9,848 bases of DNA, from assembly GCA_038205805.1 (NCBI GenBank), contig JBBRBO010000139.1, forward strand, positions 1 through 9,848, in the 5' to 3' direction. Source of the DNA: JBBSBY01 sp038205805 (GTDB lineage Bacteria; Desulfobacterota; Desulfomonilia; Desulfomonilales; Desulfomonilaceae). Positions 1-6,299 of this stretch are shown in pieces. A model generated the notes under the pieces. It was not told the DNA's origin and searched no databases. It worked only from the letters and a program-made list of their open reading frames with translations. Position 1 is the first letter of the stretch. Every line of letters begins with the position of its first letter. The translations under genes were made by a program, and so were the position numbers.

Positions 1-499
1 CAGATTTCTGCCCTTCTATTCTATATGGATTAATAGAATTCACCAAGGTGATTGGGTATGCGCCGGAAATATCTCTCACGAGTCTAAGCGCTTCATCAAA
101 GTTCCCAAGTATTTTTATGACTATGGCCCCGTGAATCATAGCTTGAGCGAGCTTGCCCAAGGCGATCTTTCCATCAGGGATGAGCACGTAGGCCTTCATA
201 CCGGCCCGAGCCGCATAAGCGGCCGCTGCTGCTGAGGTGTTTCCGGTGGATGCGCAAATCACGGACTGCGAGCCCGCCTCATGTGCCCGCGACACCGCCA
301 TTGTCATCCCTCTATCCTTGAAGGAGGCTGTGGGATTGAGTCCTTCGTACTTCAAATATAGAGTAATTTTGGGATTGACGATGGCTGCAAGCCGCGGCGC
401 GGGAATAAGCGGTGTGTTTCCTTCGCAAATGGAGACGATATGTCGCTCATCAGCAAAGTGATAGAAATCGCGAAACTCCCTAATTATGCCTTTCCACAT
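1..499 (-). CDS. thrC: Threonine synthase, N-terminal part (truncated by window edge)
   Basis: PLP-dependent enzyme converting O-phospho-L-homoserine and water to L-threonine and phosphate, the last step of threonine synthesis in the cytoplasm. I translated the minus strand from ATG 499-497; 166 residues are visible and the C-terminal half lies beyond the left edge. Family hallmarks are an N-terminal WKGIIREF segment, EGNTPLIPAPRL (about residues 26-37), and NPTASFKDRGM (about 55-65), in which K61 is the expected Schiff-base lysine. ASTGNTSAAAAAYAA follows and is the phosphate/PLP-contacting segment. The start is supported by an AAAGGA site about 8 bases upstream. The gene is last in view of an aminotransferase-hom-thrC cluster, 105 bases after hom. 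The usual SLGEG motif reads SICEG here. Function is confident; full length cannot be judged. Confidence 0.93.
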   Translation of the reverse strand, partial: MWKGIIREFRDFYHFADERHIVSICEGNTPLIPAPRLAAIVNPKITLYLKYEGLNPTASFKDRGMTMAVSRAHEAGSQSVICASTGNTSAAAAAYAARAGMKAYVLIPDGKIALGKLAQAMIHGAIVIKILGNFDEALRLVRDISGAYPITLVNSINPYRIEGQKS

Positions 500-604
500 A
501 GAAGCTATCCTTTATTATTCGTCTATAGCCGTGAACCGCCAACGATCCGGCGCGTATATCTCAGAGCCGGAAGAAAATCACTACGGCCTCAGATGTTTGT
601 GGGG

Positions 605-1921
605 CTAAGTCAGACTATCGTCTTCCACTCGCACAATCTTTATAGGAGGCTGCACGCCTTCGAGCTCAGCTATACGCGCGCAAGCTGAGCGCATGTCCGC
701 TTCCGCAGCTTTGTGGGTGAGAAACACCACCGGAACGGTTGAACTCGTGTTACGACCTTTCTGTACGACACTGTGGATACTAATACCATGTTCCGCCATG
801 ATGCCGGAAATATGCGATAAAACTCCCGGTTGATCTTTCGCTTGTATGCGCAAGTAGTAGTTAGTAGCCACTTCTGAGATATCGAGTACCCGCCCTGGGG
901 CTCTCCATGATTCAGGATAACCCAGTGGAGGCACACACCCCACGTCTCCGCTCATGATGTTGCGAGCGGTTTCTATAACATCGCCCACTACCGCGGAAGC
1001 CGTGGGCTCTCGGCCGGCGCCGCGGCCGTAAAACAGCAATTCTCCCACCATGTCGCCATTTAAGTAAATTCCATTGAATACGTCGTTCACTGCTGCAAGG
1101 GGATGCCGTTCCGGAATCATCGTGGGATGCACCCGCGCTTCGACATCATCGCCGTGGCCGATAATAATGGCGAGCAGCTTGATCTTGTAGGAGAATTCTT
1201 TTGCCATGACAATATCAAACGGATCAATATCTCGGATGCCCTGAGTAAATATTCGGCTGACGGGAATACGTATGCCGTGAGTCAACGAAAGCACCAACGC
1301 CAGTTTATGCGCCGAGTCCCAGCCGTCAATATCGAGACCGGGATCAGCCTCAGCATAGCCAAGTTGCTGCGCTTGCATGAGTGTTTCCTCGAAGGAAACG
1401 CCGGGGCAATCATTCATGGCGGTGAGAATAAAATTGCAAGTTCCATTGAGTATGGCGAGGACCTTTAGGAATCTATTCGCCACTAAGCCCTCTCGTAGTG
1501 AACGCAGGATAGGAATACCGCCGGCCACAGCCGCTTCAAAGCCGATATTAACCTTTGCCTCGTGCGCGGCGCGAAACAGCTCAGGCCCATGCTCCGCCAG
1601 CAATGCCTTGTTTGCCGTTATGACGTGCTTGCCGTTGCGAAAAGCCTCGAGAATGAAAGTTTTCGCAGGCTCAAAGCCCCCAATCAGCTCCACCACGACG
1701 CTGATCTCCGGATCCCGCAACACTTCCATAGCATCGGTGGTAAGCAGGGACGGATCGATAGTAATCCCTCTGTTCGTTGTGATATCGAGATCCGCAATCT
1801 TTTTCAGGCGGAGCGGCAAACCTACTCTTGCTTCCAGGATGTCTCTATTCTCCAACAGGATCTTGACCACACCTACCCCGACGGTGCCCAGTCCGATGAT
1901 CCCGATACATACCTGCTTCAT
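605..1921 (-). CDS. hom: Homoserine dehydrogenase with C-terminal ACT domain
   Basis: NAD(P)H-dependent reduction of L-aspartate 4-semialdehyde to L-homoserine, the branch point to threonine and methionine. The protein is 438 residues, usual for the long ACT-containing bacterial form. The Rossmann motif GLGTVG is at residues 10-15, NKALLA with K105 at 104-109, and NGTCNFIL at 159-166. EADP (191-194) leads into DIDGWDSAHK with K206; K105 and K206 match the two conserved active-site lysines. An ACT domain starts near residue 354 (YYLRIQAKDQPGVLSHIS) and implies allosteric control, classically by threonine. An in-frame ATG at 1933 would add four residues, but GGGAG sits 5 bases before the ATG at 1921, so I chose the latter. 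The gene lies 70 bases after the aminotransferase, with a strong hairpin in the gap. Confidence 0.95.
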   Translation of the reverse strand: MKQVCIGIIGLGTVGVGVVKILLENRDILEARVGLPLRLKKIADLDITTNRGITIDPSLLTTDAMEVLRDPEISVVVELIGGFEPAKTFILEAFRNGKHVITANKALLAEHGPELFRAAHEAKVNIGFEAAVAGGIPILRSLREGLVANRFLKVLAILNGTCNFILTAMNDCPGVSFEETLMQAQQLGYAEADPGLDIDGWDSAHKLALVLSLTHGIRIPVSRIFTQGIRDIDPFDIVMAKEFSYKIKLLAIIIGHGDDVEARVHPTMIPERHPLAAVNDVFNGIYLNGDMVGELLFYGRGAGREPTASAVVGDVIETARNIMSGDVGCVPPLGYPESWRAPGRVLDISEVATNYYLRIQAKDQPGVLSHISGIMAEHGISIHSVVQKGRNTSSTVPVVFLTHKAAEADMRSACARIAELEGVQPPIKIVRVEDDSLT

Positions 1922-1926
1922 AAACG

Positions 1927-1931
1927 CTCCC
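1927..1931 (-). promoter_or_regulatory. Shine-Dalgarno site deciding the hom start
   Basis: GGGAG on the minus strand lies 5 bases before ATG 1921-1919. The alternative ATG at 1933 overlaps this site and has no purine-rich sequence at suitable distance upstream, so translation most likely begins MKQVCIG. Confidence 0.6.
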
Positions 1932-1950
1932 ATATCGCACGACGGAGGCT

Positions 1951-1975
1951 GACGAGAGGACGGTGTCCTCCCGTC
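1951..1975 (-). promoter_or_regulatory. Strong stem-loop between the aminotransferase gene and hom
   Basis: Positions 1951-1961 pair with 1965-1975 around a 3-base loop. In the minus-strand transcript this gives 11 pairs, one a G-U; on the plus strand the same position is an A-C mismatch, so the structure is best formed in the operon's own mRNA. No U-tract follows it, so it does not look like a simple intrinsic terminator. It may be an mRNA-stabilising, processing or attenuation element that sets relative expression of hom and thrC. The pairing is read directly; the role is inferred. Confidence 0.5.
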
Positions 1976-1991
1976 TAGTGTAAAGTCGGCA

Positions 1992-3218
1992 TTAGACTGA
2001 GGCCGAAACAGCGCCGCTCGTTTGCTTACCCGCCGACGGTAACTCCCCTTTGTTCAGGAACTGTCGTATTCCGCGTATGGCTTGGTTGATCCGCATTTTA
2101 TTTTCAACCAACGCAAAGCGCACATACTCGTCACCGTACGGGCCGAAACCGATGCCGGGACTCACGGCAACTCTCGCTTGCTCCGTCATGGCCTTCGAGA
2201 ACTCAAGCGAACCCATGTGACGGTATTGTTCGGGAATTTTGGCCCACAGGAACATGGTGCCTTTAGGCGGTGTTACACTCCAGCCTAAATCATTGAGGCC
2301 ATGACACAGGGCGTCACGCCTGCCCTTATACTCCTTTACTATGTCCTGAACACATTCCTGATCTTCATTCAAAGCAATTATCGAGGCAATCTGCAGTGGT
2401 TGAAAAATCCCGTAATCAATGTAGCTCTTGAGCCTGCGGAGCGCCTCAACCATCTGGGGATTGCCTGCTGCGCACCCCACGCGCCAGCCCGCCATTGAAT
2501 AGCTCTTGGACAGCGACAAGATTTCCACCCCAACGTCCTTCGCTCCTGGAACAGACAAAAAGCTCGGAGCCCGATAACCGTCAAATGTGAGATCTGCGTA
2601 GGCAAAATCATGAACAACCATAATCTTGTATTCCTTGGCGAATTCAACGATTCGACGGAAAAAATCCTCGTCTACCACCATTGTAGTCGGGTTATGGGGA
2701 AAGGAAATAATCAACATTTTGGGTAAAGGCCACGTAAGACGCACTGCGTCTTTAAGATCTTCCAGAAAATTGAAGTCCGGATCTATGGGAATGTGTCTTA
2801 GGTCCCCTCCGGCGATAACCACGGAGTAAGGGTGTATTGGATAAGTCGGCGACGGTACGAACACAACATCGCCCGGTGTTATGGTAGCCAATACAAGATG
2901 CGCTAGAGCGTCCTTGGCCCCCATGGTAGCTACGACTTCGGTGTTGGGGTCCAGCTCCACATTGTAGCGCCTGCGCCACCAATCGGCGAACGCCAGACGA
3001 AGCTTCGGAATACCCATTGAGGCGCTGTATCTATGATTGCGGCAGTTCTGAATAGCCTCCATCGCCTTATTTACAATGTGGTCAGGTGTTGGAATATCGG
3101 GATTTCCCATACCTAAATCGATTATATCCTCGCCGGAGCGGCGTAATCTCATCTTAAGCTCATTCACGACCTGGAAAACGTAAGGCGGAAGTCGCTTAAT
3201 TCGTCCGAATTCTTCCAT
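1992..3218 (-). CDS. alaC: Class I/II PLP aminotransferase, AlaC-like
   Basis: Cytoplasmic fold-type I aminotransferase of 408 residues. The N-terminus (FGRIKRLPPYVFQVVNELK, then DIIDLGMGNPDIPTP at about 31-45) resembles the AlaC/YfdZ group, which transaminates alanine/pyruvate with glutamate/2-oxoglutarate. Visible PLP features are N176 in HNPTT, D204 and Y207 in HDFAYADL, and the Schiff-base K238 in SLSKSYSMAGWRVG. YVRFALVEN near the C-terminus carries the probable substrate-carboxylate arginine. A GAGG site about 6 bases upstream supports ATG 3218. Relatives are often annotated as aspartate or LL-diaminopimelate aminotransferase. Placement ahead of hom and thrC would also suit an enzyme feeding the aspartate family, so substrate is less certain than fold. 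The last about 15 residues (SAGKQTSGAVSASV) look like an unstructured tail. Confidence 0.85.
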   Translation of the reverse strand: MEEFGRIKRLPPYVFQVVNELKMRLRRSGEDIIDLGMGNPDIPTPDHIVNKAMEAIQNCRNHRYSASMGIPKLRLAFADWWRRRYNVELDPNTEVVATMGAKDALAHLVLATITPGDVVFVPSPTYPIHPYSVVIAGGDLRHIPIDPDFNFLEDLKDAVRLTWPLPKMLIISFPHNPTTMVVDEDFFRRIVEFAKEYKIMVVHDFAYADLTFDGYRAPSFLSVPGAKDVGVEILSLSKSYSMAGWRVGCAAGNPQMVEALRRLKSYIDYGIFQPLQIASIIALNEDQECVQDIVKEYKGRRDALCHGLNDLGWSVTPPKGTMFLWAKIPEQYRHMGSLEFSKAMTEQARVAVSPGIGFGPYGDEYVRFALVENKMRINQAIRGIRQFLNKGELPSAGKQTSGAVSASV

Positions 3219-3600
3219 ATCAACCTCGTTGCCACGCGGCTAAGTTAAAGCGTCGGCGTCATGTCGAAACATTGGGGGTTGAGATGAACCTCACGGTCAC
3301 GTAAACCGCGACCAGAATAGGATCATCTGATCATCATATCCCTTAGCATGCCTTGTTTCTATGCGGAGTTGTGTTTAGGGCGCGGGTGGGGCGCCCCCGC
3401 AGGGTCGAAAGCGCTACTGGTAAGGCCTAATAACGGCATTGCTTTTCTCTGGAAAGTTTGTAATCAGCCGCTCTCCATATTTGAGTATGGCGGCGCCGAG
3501 AGTGCTCGTAAAGGGTTATACAAAACCCACGGTTAAACGTAAAGCGCCAATGCATACCGGCGCTAAGAATTTTCTTGCAACCGGGCAGAGCATGTTCGAT
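3219..3600. other. Gene-poor spacer upstream of the aminotransferase operon
   Basis: This 382-base spacer separates two minus-strand transcription units. It holds two weak hairpins after the methyltransferase stop (3543-3564 and 3513-3528) and a GC-rich self-complementary block at 3382-3400. A TATGAT hexamer on the minus strand near 3320-3340 could be a -10 element for the operon, but no good -35 lies 16-18 bases upstream. A 62-codon plus-strand frame (3348-3536) lacks a ribosome site and any family resemblance. I see no recognisable riboswitch or leader peptide rich in threonine or isoleucine codons. Confidence 0.5.
3543..3564 (-). terminator. Candidate terminator after the tRNA methyltransferase gene
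   Basis: About 36 bases past the stop codon at 3601, AGCGCC (minus strand) pairs with GGCGCT. In RNA two further G-U pairs extend the stem to 8 pairs with a 6-base loop. UUU then ACG and UUU follow, a poor but recognisable U-rich tail. A second small hairpin (3513-3528, GGGTT/AACCC, then UUU) follows. Direction fits the minus-strand gene. Confidence 0.4.
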
Positions 3601-4350
3601 TCATGGCTTTACTTCTGAACATTCACCCGAAAGAATGGCGTCGGCTATGCGGCTCCGCCTGCCGGGGCCGTCGTACAATATAAGTTCGCCTTCCCGTAAT
3701 GGTTCCGCCACGATCGTCCGCTGCGCCTCCAGACATACCAGGCCCGGCTCACTACTCTTTTGAGAATGGATCCAGAGCAAACGAGACGCTTTAAAGTCAG
3801 TTTCCGCCATAGCACGAGTTATGCGATCCATACCGGAAACCGGGTAGATAAGGGTGAGACGTCCACTGATCTTGAGAAGAATACGAGATACTTTGAAAAG
3901 CTCCTCCACGGGCATCAGCATTTGATGCCGAGATAACGCCTTCTCCTCATGCACACTAATTCTACCGCGCGCCGGCTCATAGTACGGCGGATTGGAAACC
4001 ACTCCATCGAAAGAAGTCGCTTTGAAAAAGGTATTAGCGGTACGCAGGTCACCTCTCACGATAAGCACTCGGGCTTCCAGCCCGTTGAGACGCACCCCTC
4101 TACCGGCCCTAATCGCGGGTCCTTGCTGCAGTTCAAGACCGATTACTTTTACTCCCGGCCACTTTATCGTAAGACCGAACGCTATGGCTCCGCAGCCCGC
4201 ACCTGCATCCAGCAATATGTCCCCAGGTCGCGGGGAAGCAAACCATGTCAACAATACGGCGTCCTCAGACACACGATAACCTGAACGAGTCTGAATCACC
4301 TGAATTTTATTACGCAAAAGACCGTCTATGGTTTCCCCGGGCAGATTCAC
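3601..4350 (-). CDS. TrmN6-type tRNA adenine-N6 methyltransferase (NPPY motif)
   Basis: SAM-dependent N6-adenine methyltransferase. The E. coli relative TrmN6 (YfiC) modifies A37 of tRNA1(Val). With GTG 4350-4348 as start the protein is 249 residues, matching the family. Features are GYRVSEDAVLLTWF (24-37, the family's N-terminal signature), SAM-binding motif I LLDAGAGCG (46-54), an acidic GLELQQ strand end (71-76), and NPPYYEPARGR (120-130). NPPY is the catalytic motif of amino-methylating enzymes. A GGAGAG sits just before the GTG. The open frame extends to a TTG at 4482 (293 codons), but that start lacks a ribosome site and adds 44 residues without family resemblance. The gene follows the DUF1015 gene on the same strand, 163 bases away. 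The exact tRNA target is not readable from sequence. Confidence 0.85.
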   Translation of the reverse strand: MNLPGETIDGLLRNKIQVIQTRSGYRVSEDAVLLTWFASPRPGDILLDAGAGCGAIAFGLTIKWPGVKVIGLELQQGPAIRAGRGVRLNGLEARVLIVRGDLRTANTFFKATSFDGVVSNPPYYEPARGRISVHEEKALSRHQMLMPVEELFKVSRILLKISGRLTLIYPVSGMDRITRAMAETDFKASRLLWIHSQKSSEPGLVCLEAQRTIVAEPLREGELILYDGPGRRSRIADAILSGECSEVKP

Positions 4351-4352
4351 GG

Positions 4353-4358
4353 CTCTCC
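4353..4358 (-). promoter_or_regulatory. Shine-Dalgarno site favouring the GTG start of the tRNA methyltransferase
   Basis: GGAGAG on the minus strand, with its GGAG core 4 bases before GTG 4350-4348. Spacing is slightly short, but no other in-frame start upstream (ATG 4395, ATG 4446, TTG 4482) has a comparable site. Confidence 0.45.
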
Positions 4359-4513
4359 AGAATGTCCCCTTCGATACGACGCATGACCTGCGCATACAGC
4401 GCCGGCAGCTAGGAGGCGAATCTCCATCGAGTAGGCTGCGATTCATTTGATGCGCAAAGTCGTTCGGGCGCGTGAACGTCAACAGCTTCGACTACCGCCA
4501 TGCGGAAATAGCA

Positions 4514-5842
4514 TCACCGGTCAAAAACGTTCATTACCATACCCGAGCAGATTTTTGGAAAAAAGTACGTGGACTTATGCGGTAGTTTATGCCCCAGTTC
4601 AGCGGCGATGCGCATCTGATCCACGCGGGTGGAGTTCAGTATGAAACTTACCTGAACCTCGCCCCTTAACGCCTTGGATAATGCTTCCGCCACATTCGGG
4701 GTATACTCTACGTGGCCTTCTGAGTTTTCCATATCCATTCCTAGGCCGCGCGTCATAATGACTTCCCTCAAGATCGTCACATCCAAACCCCGTAGACTGG
4801 AGGGTATACTCTTGTCCATAAGAGGGTCTATAAGTGAAAAATCCCGCAAGCGCAGAAGCCGAAAACAGTCTTCACCGTGCACGACCATGCCGAACTTACC
4901 GCCTACATTAGAGTAAGACCGAATGCGCTCCAGTAACTTCGCTGAAACTGCTTCTTTGTCTGAATCAGTGAAACACAGCCGTTCCACGTCAAAGTAAGGC
5001 GCCAAAGCTTTGTCGATCTCTGCGGCGTCGATAGTGGGCAAGCCTTTCACCATACGATGTGCGGGCAAGATAGTTAATCCGGGGTGAGACATGCTGGTCA
5101 AGTACATCATTACATGGCCGTGTCCGTCATCCTCTACGGATTGACCGTAGTACTCCATTTCCTTCTTGTAGGCCAGCGCGGTCTCATAGCGGTGATGACC
5201 GTCGGCGATGAAGAGTGTTTTGGGAGCCATGGTCTCCTGAAAGGAGCGGATTACGTCTTCATCACTAATGACCCACATCTTATGAACGGCGCCGTCAGCT
5301 TCTTTTGCCTGAAAATCAGGCTGTTGTTCCATTAACGACTTGTAAAGGGCGATAACCTCACCGGGTTCATCATGATAAAGAACATGCACCGGGGTAAAGT
5401 GGGCTTTGCACGCTCTCAAGAGTTGCAACTGGTCCTGCTTGGGTCCCTTATACGTCTTTTCGTGCGGGAGCACTCTTCCCTGGCCGTATTCATCCACTTC
5501 AACAAGCGCCACTATGCCGTCCAGGGCATCTTTCCCACCGTCCGGGAGCTCAAACTCCATTCGGTAAACCACCAAAGAAGGATGTGCGTCATGGACCAAT
5601 GTACCCTCTTGCAGCCACTCTGCTAAAATGGCGGCTGCACGGGTATAACGATTGTCCGCCGCGCTGTCGGTGGCATACTGCTTGCCTAGAACCAAACGAA
5701 TGATGTTGGCGGGATGCGCTTTGTAGAACTGCTCTTGTCCGGCAGGTGAAATCACATCATACGGCGGCGTGATCAACTGATCGAGTTGATCTGACATTTT
5801 ATCGCTATAGTGAACGGACCGAAACGGTCGAACCTTTGCCAT
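4514..5842 (-). CDS. DUF1015 family protein with DGHHR motif
   Basis: A 442-residue soluble protein of the DUF1015 (COG4198-type) family, biochemically uncharacterised as far as I know. Conserved blocks are KVRPFRSVHY (3-12), ITPPYDVISP (24-33), LPHEKTYKGPKQDQLQLLRA (125-144) and FIADGHHRYETAL (211-223). No signal peptide or membrane segment is visible. DGHHR followed by a helix is shared with the ParB/SerK-like nuclease-kinase fold. From memory, DUF1015 genes in other genomes often neighbour serine-biosynthesis genes. I therefore suspect a nucleotide-dependent activity, possibly on a small molecule such as serine, but this is inference. ATG 5842 is preceded by AAGG with 7-base spacing. The tRNA methyltransferase gene follows 163 bases later, past any short overlap, so co-transcription is possible but not shown. 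Confidence 0.88.
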   Translation of the reverse strand: MAKVRPFRSVHYSDKMSDQLDQLITPPYDVISPAGQEQFYKAHPANIIRLVLGKQYATDSAADNRYTRAAAILAEWLQEGTLVHDAHPSLVVYRMEFELPDGGKDALDGIVALVEVDEYGQGRVLPHEKTYKGPKQDQLQLLRACKAHFTPVHVLYHDEPGEVIALYKSLMEQQPDFQAKEADGAVHKMWVISDEDVIRSFQETMAPKTLFIADGHHRYETALAYKKEMEYYGQSVEDDGHGHVMMYLTSMSHPGLTILPAHRMVKGLPTIDAAEIDKALAPYFDVERLCFTDSDKEAVSAKLLERIRSYSNVGGKFGMVVHGEDCFRLLRLRDFSLIDPLMDKSIPSSLRGLDVTILREVIMTRGLGMDMENSEGHVEYTPNVAEALSKALRGEVQVSFILNSTRVDQMRIAAELGHKLPHKSTYFFPKICSGMVMNVFDR

Positions 5843-5881
5843 AATCTTACCTTACACTCCAGAATGGGGAGACGCCTATAC

Positions 5882-6049
5882 GTGTCCCCAAAATGCTACA
5901 AGAATAAATTTTGTAAACGACCTAAGGCGGACATTTTCAAAGGCCCTTTGACCGATTTTCCGCTAGAATGTCGTTGTTGCGCCAAAGCAATACCGAAAGC
6001 GGCTGGAGCTAAAGGCAACAAGCCGCATAAAAAGATCAGCGTAGAATAG
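5882..6049 (+). CDS. Possible small basic cysteine-rich protein
   Basis: Unrecognised. From GTG 5882 the frame gives 55 residues with five cysteines, C5 and C11 in CYKNKFCK and C30, C32, C33 in ECRCCAK. More than a quarter of residues are Lys or Arg, and the tail is GNKPHKKISVE. The Cys spacing could suit a small zinc knuckle or metal-binding peptide, but matches no family I can name. GGGGAG lies 10 bases before the GTG, a usable but long spacing. The same frame is open from an ATG at 5810, but that would overlap the start of the divergent DUF1015 gene and has no ribosome site. Codon choice looks gene-like, yet the length allows chance. I regard it as a candidate only. Confidence 0.3.
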   Translation: MSPKCYKNKFCKRPKADIFKGPLTDFPLECRCCAKAIPKAAGAKGNKPHKKISVE

Positions 6050-6137
6050 CACCGGCTCGACATTCGGTCAAGTTCCGGAAGCGCTCCCGTGCTCCCTCAA
6101 GGAGATGCTATGCGCCACCTGTAATGTACGCAAGGCT

Positions 6138-6165
6138 CGCGGTTCGAGGCCGCGGAATTGCTCCA
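6138..6165 (+). other. Isolated tRNA 3'-end-like sequence (T arm, acceptor strand, CCA)
   Basis: CGCGG (6138-6142) pairs perfectly with CCGCG (6150-6154) around the 7-base loop TTCGAGG. This is the exact 5-7-5 geometry and GTTCGANNC consensus of a tRNA T arm. It is followed by exactly seven bases (GAATTGC, an acceptor 3' strand), a U discriminator and CCA. U73 before CCA is typical of tRNA-Gly and tRNA-Cys. No matching 5' acceptor strand, D arm or anticodon arm is found in the 100 bases upstream, so this is not an intact tRNA. It could be a decayed tRNA, an attachment-site copy left by an element integrating in a tRNA 3' end, or chance. Confidence 0.3.
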
Positions 6166-6299
6166 TCGGGCGCTTAGGTCTTAGCGCTCCCCTAGACTTA
6201 CATGCGCTCAGGTTACCTGGAGCTTTACTAAATCGAGTGAAGCCGTCGCTCCATCACGCTAAAACGCAGCTTACGTATGTACCTGCCAGCAACCTGGAA

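Larger units (their letters stand above)
5843..6299. other. Largely non-coding spacer between DUF1015 and TPR genes
   Basis: This 457-base spacer lies between the start of the DUF1015 gene and the end of the TPR gene, both on the minus strand. It holds one plausible small plus-strand ORF (5882-6049) and an isolated tRNA-3'-end-like hairpin (6138-6165). It also contains several short inverted repeats, such as CTCC/GGAG at about 6092-6104. A plus-strand frame from 6105 runs into the TPR gene and looks like an antisense shadow. No clear promoter for the DUF1015 gene was recognised; TATAGG near 5876-5881 on the minus strand is the best -10-like sequence and its -35 is poor. Confidence 0.5.

Noticed and set aside
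3348..3536. 62-codon plus-strand frame in the spacer before the aminotransferase operon
   Set aside because: No ribosome site before its ATG, no family resemblance, and it spans the GC-rich palindromic block.
6066..6081. GGTCAAGTTCCGGAAGC, reminiscent of the SRP RNA helix 8 sequence
   Set aside because: The matching AGCAGCC side and the closing helix are missing, so it is not a 4.5S RNA.
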